From IMG/VR virus record IMGVR_UViG_3300027782_000365, positions 1 through 23,699 of that record: a stretch of 23,699 nt of DNA. One strand, written 5' to 3'. This DNA comes from a virus. This document shows, one piece after another, positions 16,971 through 23,699 of this stretch (its first letter is position 1; the number at the start of each line of letters is the position of its first letter). Both the position numbers and the translations under genes were made by a program. Below the pieces are notes generated by a model. The model was not told the origin of the DNA. It worked only from the letters and a program-made list of their open reading frames with translations, and ran no database searches.

Positions 16971-17548
16971 CTCAGATGACTCTTCCAATCGTGAAGGATG
17001 CTGCCAGCGAAAAGCAGGTAGCCTTCATCGATTCACTACTTACCGAGCGTGAGCTCGATGCGATTCAAGTTTCTAGCTTCCGCTCGATGCTTCCAACGCT
17101 GACTAAGAAGCAAGCCTCAGGAACTATTGATCTTCTTCTCCGTCTGCCTCAGAAAGCTACAAAGGTTCCCGGAGCTGATAAGTCCGTTCTTCAGGAAGCA
17201 CTTTCAAGTGCGCCTAAAAGCAAGTACGCAATCCCCGTGAGTGAGCTAGATATCTCGCTCGAAGGTACGCCGCTGACTGGTGACCTCCTGTTCATCGAGG
17301 TAAAAGAATACATGGGCAACCTATACATGCGCCGACTAACTGGCTCAGTAGGCGGATTTACCCGTCATCGCGTGCCTTCACAGGATTCAATCACGATTAT
17401 GAACTTAATCAGCCAGGACCCATACAAGTACGCAAAGATCTTTGGGCAACACTACAGCTGCTGCGGTAGCTGTGGAGCCGAGCTAACAGATCCAGTTTCA
17501 AGGGATCTTCAACTTGGGCCTGAATGCCGCAAGAAGTTCGGAAGGTAG
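16967..17548 (+). CDS. DUF6011-like zinc protein (193 aa)
   Basis: The N-terminus ASEKQVAFIDSLLTERE and the C-terminal CGSCGAELTDPVSRDLQLGPECRKKFG (C166, C169, C187, with H162 or C165) are the hallmarks of DUF6011-type proteins of actinobacterial phages, small zinc modules of unknown function often attached to replication- or ATPase-related regions. The middle carries a beta-rich domain (DLLFIEVKEYMGNLYMRRL). It is coupled to 16803 by ATGA. Confidence 0.85.
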   Translation: MTQMTLPIVKDAASEKQVAFIDSLLTERELDAIQVSSFRSMLPTLTKKQASGTIDLLLRLPQKATKVPGADKSVLQEALSSAPKSKYAIPVSELDISLEGTPLTGDLLFIEVKEYMGNLYMRRLTGSVGGFTRHRVPSQDSITIMNLISQDPYKYAKIFGQHYSCCGSCGAELTDPVSRDLQLGPECRKKFGR

Positions 17549-17556
17549 GCGATACT

Positions 17557-17754
17557 ATGGCACCTATGGAAGATGTAGCAAAGTACTATAAGCTGAACAT
17601 CACGAACAGTGATGGTTCTCCTTACATGACACTCTACGTTTCGGGTGACAAGATGCGCAAGGCCAAACACATGTATTCCTTTGACGAGGGATACCAGGTT
17701 GAGGCCGAGGCAATGGACCAACTACCTGAAGGAGTAGAACTAGACATCGCCTAA
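17557..17754 (+). CDS. Hypothetical protein (65 aa)
   Basis: Start set at ATG 17557 behind GGTAGG; an earlier in-frame start at 17524 would overlap the previous gene without an RBS. A short beta-rich, acidic-ended protein (YYKLNITNSDGSPYMTLYVSG). The stop codon lies in the loop of a terminator. No family is recognised. Confidence 0.73.
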   Translation: MAPMEDVAKYYKLNITNSDGSPYMTLYVSGDKMRKAKHMYSFDEGYQVEAEAMDQLPEGVELDIA

Positions 17755-17763
17755 GGCGTCTAG
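17740..17763 (+). terminator. Hairpin with the stop codon in its loop
   Basis: CTAGAC-GCC (with a 3-nt bulge) pairs with GGC-GTCTAG, and the TAA of the 17557 gene forms the 3-nt loop. Confidence 0.6.
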
Positions 17764-17778
17764 TTCGTAAACAAACAT

Positions 17779-17815
17779 GAAACAAAAAGGTTCTATTTCT
17801 GTCCCTTTTTGTTTC
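17779..17815. terminator. Bidirectional A/T-rich terminator
   Basis: GAAACAAAAAGG (17779-17790) pairs perfectly with CCTTTTTGTTTC (17804-17815) across a 13-nt loop. It ends the accessory block served by the repeated promoters. Confidence 0.75.
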
Positions 17816-17827
17816 CAAAAAACAGCG

Positions 17828-17840
17828 TCTGATGTTATTA
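17828..17840 (+). promoter_or_regulatory. Degenerate relative of the repeated promoter
   Basis: TCTGATGTTATTA keeps the CTGAT start and ATTA end, but the -10 is TGTTAT (17833-17838). Start near 17845; TGACGAAAGGACG follows, serving 17871. Confidence 0.55.
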
Positions 17841-17870
17841 TTGGACGCATGACGAAAGGACGTAATACTG

Positions 17871-18242
17871 ATGTGGATATTTACTGAGACTGGATTCGTG
17901 AGTGCTGTTCAGCATCGCGAAAACCCTGAGTACCTGATGGTCCGTGCACGTGACCGTCAATCACTCGAATCGCTAGCTGTAATGATTAGCGTCGAGATCA
18001 AGTCAACGCCAGATGCCGACTACCCATACCGCCTTGTGGCAAGTAAGGAAGACGTCAAGAGCTGGATGAATGACTCAATAGATTTCCTTGGATATAGCAA
18101 CTTCAAAAACCAAGTTGCCATTACCCGAGGAAAGGAATACGCCTACACGTTGGGAAGCGTGTGGTCGACGATGCATGAGGTCGAGGACGAGGAATCTCGT
18201 AAGCGACTCTCGGAGTATGAATCGTCGTTGGGCTTTAGATAA
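17871..18242 (+). CDS. Conserved actinophage hypothetical protein (123 aa)
   Basis: The ATG follows TGACGAAAGGACGTAATACTG. The pattern MWIFTETGFVSAVQHRENPEYLMVRAR followed by TPDADYPYRL and the NFKNQV region is widely found in actinobacteriophages and actinobacteria as a protein of unknown function, probably a compact alpha/beta fold. The C-terminus is charged. It lies between the double terminator and the lysis genes. Confidence 0.87.
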   Translation: MWIFTETGFVSAVQHRENPEYLMVRARDRQSLESLAVMISVEIKSTPDADYPYRLVASKEDVKSWMNDSIDFLGYSNFKNQVAITRGKEYAYTLGSVWSTMHEVEDEESRKRLSEYESSLGFR

Positions 18243-18257
18243 GTCTAGCGCATTCCG

Positions 18258-18275
18258 CCAAGCCTGCGGGCTTGG
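18258..18275 (+). terminator. Hairpin before the lysis genes
   Basis: CCAAGCC (18258-18264), loop TGCG, GGCTTGG (18269-18275). No T-tract. Confidence 0.5.
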
Positions 18276-18310
18276 TTGTCCCTGTCCCCTAACAAAGGAG
18301 GCTAACTAGC

Positions 18311-18934
18311 ATGCGAGTTTCGAAGATGAAATTAGCAGTGACGTCAGTAGCTTACGCGGTGACACTGATTGCAGTCGCAATGACTGCGTCGTCGCAATTC
18401 AATGCTGACTCAAAGGCAGTTGCCAGCGAGTCAGAACAACTAAATAGTAAGCTGGAACCAAAGGTCATACCTGAAGTTTCAGCATCAGTTCGTACTTCAG
18501 CTGAGGTGTTTGCTTCCTACCGGAACAGCAAGATACCTCTATCTGGTGGTCAACTCTCAGAGCTTCTAACAGCTGTGGGCTTTGAAGGAGAGGCACATCG
18601 GATTGCCTGGGGTATAGCTATGCGGGAATCAAACGCCCGTCCGCTAGCTCATAACAAGAGCACAAGAACTGGTGATAGCTCATACGGCATATACCAAATC
18701 AACATGATATTTGATTTGGGACCAGAACGTCGCAAGAAGTTTGGACTTACATCCAACGAGCAGTTATTCGACCCAGTGCTAAACGCACAGGTTGCATTCC
18801 TGATGACAGGTGGAGGTAAGGACTTTGGCTCTTGGGGCATTGGTCCTAACGCGTATCGTGAAGGTGCGGGTATGTCCACATTAAAGAGACTTAACCAATA
18901 CCCAGGTGTTGTCAAAGTCACTTTACCAGAGTAA
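18311..18934 (+). CDS. Membrane-anchored lysozyme/transglycosylase-like protein
   Basis: The ATG follows AAAGGAGG. A 207-aa protein with an N-terminal signal-anchor helix (about 8-26) and a linker. A lysozyme-like domain starts around 75: GIAMRESNARPLAHN with E106 as the likely catalytic acid, followed by GDSSYGIYQINM, as in SLT-type transglycosylases. It would cleave the peptidoglycan glycan strand. The signal anchor implies host-assisted export, either as endolysin or virion-associated hydrolase. The next gene has a peptidoglycan-binding domain, which supports a lysis module. Confidence 0.88.
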   Translation: MRVSKMKLAVTSVAYAVTLIAVAMTASSQFNADSKAVASESEQLNSKLEPKVIPEVSASVRTSAEVFASYRNSKIPLSGGQLSELLTAVGFEGEAHRIAWGIAMRESNARPLAHNKSTRTGDSSYGIYQINMIFDLGPERRKKFGLTSNEQLFDPVLNAQVAFLMTGGGKDFGSWGIGPNAYREGAGMSTLKRLNQYPGVVKVTLPE

Positions 18935-18949
18935 GGATACATTTAACCT

Positions 18950-19465
18950 ATGAGCGAAAACGAAGATAACTACCAGTCCTATGCGGCTGGTGTCCCTATG
19001 GACGAGCCTAAGGCTACAGAGGAGGCGCTGTATGAGTTTACCTCAGCAACGTTTACATCTGAAGATCCTGTGGTAGTGGTTGAGGCTATCGAGCCTGAGC
19101 CAACACCTGAACCTGAACCAGCGCCAGCCCCAAAGGCTAAGGCAAAGGTACGGGTCGAGGATACGGAGGCTGCCCACGTGGTAGGCCTTGGTGATAAGGA
19201 CGAGGTAGTCCTCGCCCAGTGTGTGTATAAAAACATATATGCACGCAAGTCACTAACCGTACATCACCTACAGCGCCGCCTTGCGGAGCTAGGGTACGGC
19301 GATGCCTCAGCAGATCTTGATGGCTGGTACGGTGACCTAACCAAGGAATCCGTAAGGCAATACCAGGGAGATAATAACCTTGAGGCAACAGGCGTCATGG
19401 ACGCTGACACCCTTAGGCGTATCTTCAATGGCGACCCAAACGTACTGGTCGTCGCCCCAGAATAA
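18950..19465 (+). CDS. Peptidoglycan-binding-domain protein (171 aa)
   Basis: The ATG follows TAAGGATACATTTAACCT, 15 nt after the upstream stop. An acidic N-terminus, a Pro/Glu-rich spacer (about 48-66) and a C-terminal PG_binding_1 domain (about 102-158) with LQRRLAELGYGD.., DGWYGDLTKESVRQYQ and GVMDADTLRRIF. It has no catalytic domain, so it is probably a targeting subunit or cell-wall anchor partner of the lysozyme-like protein. A terminator follows. Confidence 0.87.
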   Translation: MSENEDNYQSYAAGVPMDEPKATEEALYEFTSATFTSEDPVVVVEAIEPEPTPEPEPAPAPKAKAKVRVEDTEAAHVVGLGDKDEVVLAQCVYKNIYARKSLTVHHLQRRLAELGYGDASADLDGWYGDLTKESVRQYQGDNNLEATGVMDADTLRRIFNGDPNVLVVAPE

Positions 19466-19480
19466 CAGTTAACAATAGTA

Positions 19481-19518
19481 AGAGGCCTGGCTATATGTCA
19501 GGTCTCTTTCTATTTCTA
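19481..19518 (+). terminator. Rho-independent terminator after the lysis genes
   Basis: AGAGGCCTG (19481-19489) pairs with CAGGTCTCT (19499-19507), 9 pairs with one G-U, followed by TTCTATTTCTATA. Confidence 0.75.
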
Positions 19519-19986
19519 TAACTATAGACGCTCAGCCTGTAGGCTAGCTCGCAACACAAAGGCTGGCAGGTCTGCTCGTTACTCGTAGGTAAGCTAACTT
19601 CCACTCAGATGTTTTGTCTGCTAGCTGCTAGCCTCTAGCTCGCTAGCTTCATCTGTCTACACATAAGACATAGACACTACAACTATAAAAATAAATATAA
19701 ACTACTTATAGATAGTGTAGACAGGTATATCTACACATTATTTATCCATAGTACTTTACAGCCTTTTTGCTACAAAAACTTATGAAGGACAGGCACCTGC
19801 CTGCCTCTGCTTCCATTTCTCCCACTTCTTAGCAGAAAGATCTTTCACAGAAAAAAATGTTGGAGACACTTGGAGAGACTTCTCCCGTATACAACCTCGG
19901 TCTCTCACGCCCAAGGCAATTAGCCTTAACGTACTATTTATTACTCCTCAGTACATAAGTATTCCGCCCTGGTTCTAAAGCGCACG
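19519..19986. other. AT-rich gene-free region, candidate genome-end or origin region
   Basis: No convincing gene on either strand. It contains a cluster of CTAG tetranucleotides (19551-19650), the inverted repeats described at 19654-19737, an AT-rich stretch around 19680-19710, a one-mismatch DnaA-box-like TTATCCATA (19742-19750), and small hairpins TTTTTG/CAAAAA, GGAGA/TCTCC and AAGGC/GCCTT. Placed between lysis genes and terminase, it is the natural place for cos/pac or an origin. This is inferred from position. Confidence 0.5.
19654..19737. repeat. Iteron-like TCTACAC/GTGTAGA repeats
   Basis: TGTCTACAC (19654-19662) is inverted as GTGTAGACA (19715-19723), and TCTACACA recurs at 19730-19737, forming a second, tighter inverted repeat with 19715-19721. 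The spacer is almost pure A/T. A protein-binding array or cruciform is plausible. Confidence 0.6.
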
Positions 19987-20001
19987 ATAACATGTTATAA
20001 T
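19983..20001 (+). promoter_or_regulatory. Promoter and operator of the first HTH gene
   Basis: Extended -10 TGTTATAAT (19993-20001), six bases before the ATG, predicts a leaderless mRNA. It overlaps the perfect palindrome ATAACATGTTAT (19987-19998). CACGATAACATGTT (19983-19996) recurs inverted at 22013-22026. Confidence 0.7.
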
Positions 20002-20007
20002 ATACAC

Positions 20008-20598
20008 ATGACAAAACATACTAAGCAAGGTCACGTTCTTCCACAGGAGGTACTTGACACCTTCACCTCGCTCTCTGCTAGAACCACTAGTAATGAGCTC
20101 GAGCGCAACGCCTACATAAAGGCACTTCGCGAGCGCGGCTGGACACTTGACTCAATTGGCATTGCCGTTGGGGTCACCCGTGAGCGTATTCGTCAGATTG
20201 CAGTTGCCGTCCCGATGGGTGAGGCTATTCGTGTCGCCGCAAATGGGTATCCAATTCCTGAGCCGCCAAAGATCATTGAGAAATCTTCACCGCAGTTTGT
20301 TGAACCATCCGAGGAAACGCTAAAGCGTCTACTTGAGCTTCAACCGTATGCACAACAGGTACGTTCATATGGAAAGGCTTATCGCAAGGAGGCTGAGGAG
20401 TACACCTGGTTGGTTAACTATGCCCACACTGTTGAGGGTGTAACTCTGTATCGTCTTGCAAAGCGTCTTGGCGTTACGCACGGCGCTCTTCGTTTTCGTC
20501 TTGCACGTTACGGATACAAGGCTCCTGTTTCAGGTGCGTCAAAGGCGTACACTCCAATCCTAGAAGAAAATCGCATCAACCTTCGTCCTACAGAATAA
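20008..20598 (+). CDS. Two-HTH DNA-binding protein upstream of TerL
   Basis: A 196-aa protein with two helix-turn-helix stretches: about 43-66 (RGWTLDSIGIAVGVTRERIRQI, sigma-region-4-like) and about 145-168 (VTLYRLAKRLGVTHGALRFRL). Related in layout to the protein at 22033 on the other side of TerL. Likely roles are a repressor acting on the shared operator, or a terminase small-subunit equivalent recognising packaging DNA. It is apparently leaderless. Adjacent TerL begins 9 nt after its stop. Confidence 0.85.
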   Translation: MTKHTKQGHVLPQEVLDTFTSLSARTTSNELERNAYIKALRERGWTLDSIGIAVGVTRERIRQIAVAVPMGEAIRVAANGYPIPEPPKIIEKSSPQFVEPSEETLKRLLELQPYAQQVRSYGKAYRKEAEEYTWLVNYAHTVEGVTLYRLAKRLGVTHGALRFRLARYGYKAPVSGASKAYTPILEENRINLRPTE

Positions 20599-20607
20599 GG
20601 TAGTAAC

Positions 20608-22005
20608 ATGGCAGAGTCAATGGCAGAAAGAATCGCCAAACTATCTCCCGAGCAAAAGGCTATGGCGCTTCAAGGATTTGATCCTGAGCGCTTACAGTGG
20701 GACTGGTCGTTTTGGGGTCGTCCCGAGCAGCAACGCCCTGAAGGCGATGACTGGAACATCTGGCTTTATCTTGCAGGCCGCGGTGCTGGAAAGACTCGCA
20801 CCGCCGCGGAGTGGATAAGAGAAGAAGCAAAGTACACAAACAAGGGACAGATACGTTTTGCGCTTGTTGCTCGTACTGCCGCTGACGTTCGTGACGTTAT
20901 CGTCGAAGGCGAGTCAGGTATCATCAACGTGACGCCTCCAAGTGAGCGCCCGCTGTATGAACCGTCAAAGAGAAGATTAACTTGGCCAAATGGAAACACG
21001 GCTACATGTTTCACCGCAGATGAGCCGGATTCACTTCGTGGTCCGCAATTTACACACGCCTGGGGTGACGAGGTTGCCGCCTGGCGTCAAACTCCTGACG
21101 CGGCAGGTATGACCGCGTTTGATAACTTACGTGTTGGTACACGTCTTGGATCTAATCCTAAGATCGTCGTTACTACAACTCCAAAGAGAGTTCCTCTTCT
21201 TTATCAACTAATGGCCGAGGCTGAAAAAACTGGAAAGGTTATCATTACCCGTGGTTCGACTATGGATAACCAGGGAAACCTGTCTAACGCTTATCTAGAC
21301 GCCATCAAGGGCGTATATGAAGGAACTCGGCTAGCACAGCAGGAACTATACGGCGAGATGCTCTCGGACGTAGAGGGTGCGCTCTGGACACCAGATCTTA
21401 TTGACCGTAATCGTGAGTCGCAACTTCCAATGGGAACACCATTACGTGTTGTTGCCGTTGACCCGTCGGTTGCAGAGAATCCTCGGGATGAATGTGGAAT
21501 TGTTGTTTGTGCGTCAACTGGCGAGCGCGATTTGTATAAGCGCAACTCGTGGGTACTTGAGGACGCAACCGTTCACGGCTCTCCTGACGTGTGGGCAAAC
21601 AAGGTAGTTCAAATGGCACGCAAGTGGGGTTGCCCTGTGGTCGCGGAAGTTAACCAAGGTGGTGCGCTCGTTCGCAACGCAATTAACACCATTGATCCAA
21701 GCATTAAGGTTTTAGAGGTTCACTCCAAGTATGGCAAGGCTTTACGTGCAGAGCCGATCACGCTCGCATACGAGCAAGGCCGTGTTCATCACGTTAACTA
21801 TCTTGCAGACTTAGAGAGCCAGATGATCTCGTGGATTCCTGGCGAAGGTAAGTCTCCAGACCGCGTTGACGCTTTGGTACACGCATTAACCGCGCTCCTC
21901 ATTAAACCTCCTGCTGGTTTTGTTGGTGGAAAGATCACCGCGCGCTCTATGGCAGGTCGCAAGATTCCAAGCGATAGAACTGGCGGTGTTTTTAAAGTTC
22001 GCTAG
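20608..22005 (+). CDS. terL: Terminase large subunit
   Basis: A 465-aa packaging motor. Walker A-like GRGAGKT (57-63, LYLAGRGAGKTRTAAEW), Walker B ending in D154-E155 (FTHAWGDEVAAW) and a C-terminal nuclease domain beginning at VVAVDPS with D285 as a metal ligand. ATP hydrolysis drives DNA into the capsid, and the nuclease cuts concatemers at genome ends. Length is normal for actinobacteriophage TerL. It is preceded by AAGGTAGTAAC and directly follows the HTH gene. No separate classic small subunit is visible. Confidence 0.96.
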   Translation: MAESMAERIAKLSPEQKAMALQGFDPERLQWDWSFWGRPEQQRPEGDDWNIWLYLAGRGAGKTRTAAEWIREEAKYTNKGQIRFALVARTAADVRDVIVEGESGIINVTPPSERPLYEPSKRRLTWPNGNTATCFTADEPDSLRGPQFTHAWGDEVAAWRQTPDAAGMTAFDNLRVGTRLGSNPKIVVTTTPKRVPLLYQLMAEAEKTGKVIITRGSTMDNQGNLSNAYLDAIKGVYEGTRLAQQELYGEMLSDVEGALWTPDLIDRNRESQLPMGTPLRVVAVDPSVAENPRDECGIVVCASTGERDLYKRNSWVLEDATVHGSPDVWANKVVQMARKWGCPVVAEVNQGGALVRNAINTIDPSIKVLEVHSKYGKALRAEPITLAYEQGRVHHVNYLADLESQMISWIPGEGKSPDRVDALVHALTALLIKPPAGFVGGKITARSMAGRKIPSDRTGGVFKVR

Positions 22006-22012
22006 TGTACAC

Positions 22013-22026
22013 AACATGTTATCGTG
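22013..22026 (+). promoter_or_regulatory. Operator/promoter of the second HTH gene
   Basis: AACATGTTATCGTG is the exact inverse of 19983-19996. TGTTATCGT can serve as an extended -10 (22017-22025), placing the transcript start at the ATG 22033. No SD precedes the gene. Confidence 0.6.
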
Positions 22027-22032
22027 TACCTT

Positions 22033-22536
22033 ATGGAAGAGAAGCGTCGTCCCGCACGTAAGCAGGAACTACCAGCGTCTGAGGTTCAGCTTCTTTCTAC
22101 TCTATTTCACAAGGAGTTCTACACCCGCGTAGGACAGTTGTTCGAGGCAGGTTGGCCTCTTCAAAGTATAGGTAACGCGTGTAATCCTCCGCGTAGACGT
22201 TCTACAGTTAAGTTTTGGGTTGCCCGTAAACATGAGCATTCTCCTCTCGATGTACCGGTCCCTCTGCCTAAGCTTAAGACAGGACCTCGCGGTTACGTAT
22301 CACGACGCCCAGTCTCTCCAGGAATAAGTGAAGCAGAACGCACACGTATCGAGCAGTTGTCTCCGCTGGCTCGTCGCTACCGTTCAAAGATGACAGGGTT
22401 CTCCCCACAGGCAACTGCCAATGAAGAACTTACAGCTATTTGCACTCGTCTTTACGAGTCAAACGTTCCAGTTCGCGAGCTTGCCGAGGCGGCAGGCGTT
22501 ACATATCGCGCAATGGCAAGAAGGCTAGGTAAATGA
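22033..22536 (+). CDS. Second two-HTH protein, related to 20008
   Basis: Start set at ATG 22033; a GTG at 22024 lies within the operator. 167 aa, with a degenerate N-terminal HTH (about 38-65, LFEAGWPLQSIGNACNPPRR) and a clear C-terminal HTH (146-165, PVRELAEAAGVTYRAMARRL). The arrangement, with a central basic linker and a helix IEQLSPLARRYRS matching LLELQPYAQQVRS in the 20008 protein, suggests paralogy. The stop overlaps the next ATG (ATGA). Confidence 0.83.
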   Translation: MEEKRRPARKQELPASEVQLLSTLFHKEFYTRVGQLFEAGWPLQSIGNACNPPRRRSTVKFWVARKHEHSPLDVPVPLPKLKTGPRGYVSRRPVSPGISEAERTRIEQLSPLARRYRSKMTGFSPQATANEELTAICTRLYESNVPVRELAEAAGVTYRAMARRLGK

Positions 22537-22901
22537 AAATACTACAAGACGTATTTCCAGCGTTTGTTGGAGTTGCCCAGCCAGACCTCGTTCCTACGCT
22601 GCAGGATCTTAAGTCTGCGCCAATTACCGTTGGTGCCTATCAGGTAACAAAGGCTCGTATCGTTGTGACCGACGAGGTGGTAATGGTTGCGGTAGACGGT
22701 AACGAAGGGCCAATGATTATCTTCCGTGAACGGTACACCGAACATCACAAGTCAAATGTACGAACCGAGGATTCCTATATCCTCACCGAGACGGGCAAGA
22801 TGCTCGCCTATAAGAAGGACGAGAACTGCGGTTGCGGTTCACGTTTACGCTCGTGGAATCCGTATCGCCACGTGTACTCAGACCAAGATCCAACCGAATG
22901 A
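22533..22901 (+). CDS. Hypothetical protein (122 aa)
   Basis: It begins in an ATGA overlap. The beta-rich middle (KARIVVTDEVVMVAVDGNEGPMIIF) is followed by CGCGSRLRSWNPY near the C-terminus, a motif I associate with a small actinobacteriophage family of unknown role. It sits between the packaging and portal genes, so it may be a structural-module accessory. Confidence in any function is low. Confidence 0.82.
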   Translation: MKILQDVFPAFVGVAQPDLVPTLQDLKSAPITVGAYQVTKARIVVTDEVVMVAVDGNEGPMIIFRERYTEHHKSNVRTEDSYILTETGKMLAYKKDENCGCGSRLRSWNPYRHVYSDQDPTE

Positions 22902-22912
22902 AAGGAATAACA

Positions 22913-23206
22913 ATGGAAATAGCCTTTGGCAATTTCATCATACTCGCGCTTGCAGTCTACCGTGCTAGCCGTCTTATTATCGAGGACACAGTTCTTGAGA
23001 AGTTCCGTAAGAAGGTCTGGAAGAAGTATAAGCCAGCTGACGGAGGGATTGGATATTTACTAACCTGTTACTGGTGTGTGTCATTTTGGGTCTCATCACT
23101 AGTTATAGTTTCCTATATTATAGTACCCATACCTACGATTGCCGTGTGCGCTGTTTTTGCGCTATCTGCCGCCGCAGGAGTAATAACCGCGTGGCTGGAA
23201 AAGTAA
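22913..23206 (+). CDS. DUF1360-like membrane protein (97 aa)
   Basis: Start at ATG 22913 behind GAAAGGAATAACA; the upstream in-frame extension overlaps another gene. The pattern YRASRLIIEDTVLEKFRKKVW, GYLLTCYWCVSFWV and a C-terminal hydrophobic helix (AVCAVFALSAAAGVITAWL) is typical of DUF1360, a two-helix membrane family with a conserved CxxC. It is often encoded near head genes of actinobacteriophages. Function unknown. Confidence 0.87.
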   Translation: MEIAFGNFIILALAVYRASRLIIEDTVLEKFRKKVWKKYKPADGGIGYLLTCYWCVSFWVSSLVIVSYIIVPIPTIAVCAVFALSAAAGVITAWLEK

Positions 23207-23241
23207 TGCCCAGCTATTCCGTTAACAAGGACGAGGAGTAA
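23206..23241 (+). CDS. Possible 11-codon micro-ORF before the portal gene
   Basis: ATG overlaps the DUF1360-like stop (TAATG), encodes MPSYSVNKDEE and ends three bases before the portal GTG. Its last codons carry the GAGGAG SD of the portal gene, so it may only keep ribosomes moving into that gene. It may be fortuitous. Confidence 0.25.
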   Translation: MPSYSVNKDEE

Positions 23242-23244
23242 TAA

Positions 23245-23699
23245 GTGGCAGTATTTAGTCGCGATTCAAGCGGCAACAGATCACAGCGCCCTAGGTCGGC
23301 AGCAGCTACTCGTCGTGCAATTAACTCACCTGCTCTTTCACTCAGCTCAATAGCAACCATTCCTGGTTTTGCATCACCCGTTGCGTACTCAGCTCCTCGC
23401 GGACTTACTGCAGCAGCAACGCAGCTTCGTCTCAATGATAAAGGCGAGGCCGAGCAATTTCGTAGTCGTCGCACTTCAGGTTCAAACGCCTGGCAGTCTG
23501 AGGCGTGGGAATACTACGATGCAATCGGTGAAATTAAATATGCCTTTAGCCTAGTTGGCTCAGTAATATCTCGTATTCGTATCTTTGCAGCAGTAATTGA
23601 TAATCCTGCAGAGCCTCCATTCCCAGTTCGCAATAACCCGCTTCTTGATGAGCGTCTTGCCTCAGCAGCAGAGCGTGCCATCGTTCGTCTTGACTCAGC
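23245..23699 (+). CDS. Portal protein, N-terminal part (cut by window end)
   Basis: GTG start behind GACGAGGAGTAATAA. The first 151 codons are present and the frame is open to the window end. After a Ser/Arg/Ala-rich N-terminal arm comes AWQSEAWEYYDAIGEIKYAF followed by VISRIRIFAAV, a signature of actinobacteriophage portal proteins. The portal forms the dodecameric DNA gate of the capsid. Position right after terminase fits the standard head-gene order. Confidence 0.9.
   Translation, partial: MAVFSRDSSGNRSQRPRSAAATRRAINSPALSLSSIATIPGFASPVAYSAPRGLTAAATQLRLNDKGEAEQFRSRRTSGSNAWQSEAWEYYDAIGEIKYAFSLVGSVISRIRIFAAVIDNPAEPPFPVRNNPLLDERLASAAERAIVRLDS

Overview
The window is a stretch of a tailed-phage genome (or a prophage). 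About 58 mostly very small genes all lie on the plus strand, packed end to end with ATGA or TAATG overlaps. The recognisable proteins point to an actinobacteriophage: a terminase large subunit, the start of a portal protein, a DUF1360-type membrane protein, a DUF7455-type zinc ribbon, a DUF3846-type protein, a DUF6011-type zinc protein, and a two-gene cell-wall lysis set. The moderate base composition and AT-rich regulatory sites suggest a lower-GC actinobacterial host, for example a freshwater lineage. That host assignment is inference.

Layout. Positions 1-17.8 kb are an accessory 'right arm' of about 50 small genes. Its larger genes are a MoxR-like AAA+ ATPase (938-1921), a metallopeptidase-like/VWA partner (2026-3813) and a proteasome-beta/HslV-like Ntn hydrolase (about 13224-13814). 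The rest are zinc ribbons, one- or two-helix membrane peptides and unknowns. Positions 18.3-19.5 kb hold a membrane-anchored lysozyme/transglycosylase-like protein and a peptidoglycan-binding-domain protein. Positions 19.47-20.0 kb are an AT-rich gene-free gap with inverted repeats. From 20.0 kb to the end is the start of the packaging/structural arm: HTH protein, TerL, a second related HTH protein, an unknown, a DUF1360-like protein and the portal (cut by the window end). Late accessory genes running straight into TerL and portal suggests that the gap contains the physical genome ends or packaging site, or that the assembly is circularly permuted.

The outstanding feature is regulatory. A near-invariant promoter core, CCTGATATAATTA (a perfect extended -10, TGnTATAAT, with no conserved -35), occurs 24 times between 392 and 16768 (20 with the CCTG start, four variants) and never downstream of that. 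It usually opens a cassette of promoter, often a hairpin at the predicted 5' end of the mRNA, a conserved ACGAAAGGA ribosome-binding box, and one to five small genes. In five cases the promoter core also supplies the stop codon of the gene upstream. One gene (8361) appears to be transcribed leaderless from this promoter.

Other non-coding features are: a promoter-driven RNA of about 83 nt closed by a 9-bp helix and ended by T6 (10695-10777); a roughly 290-nt structured gene-free segment ending in a strong terminator (5886-6182); a possible pseudoknot over a leader (3821-3884); an RBS-sequestering inverted repeat that straddles a promoter (16738-16797); and a shared 14-nt operator-like site in front of the two HTH genes flanking TerL, both apparently leaderless. 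A three-gene cassette at 9.54-10.67 kb has C-rich, G-poor coding strands, its own leader motif and variant promoters, and looks like a separate acquisition.
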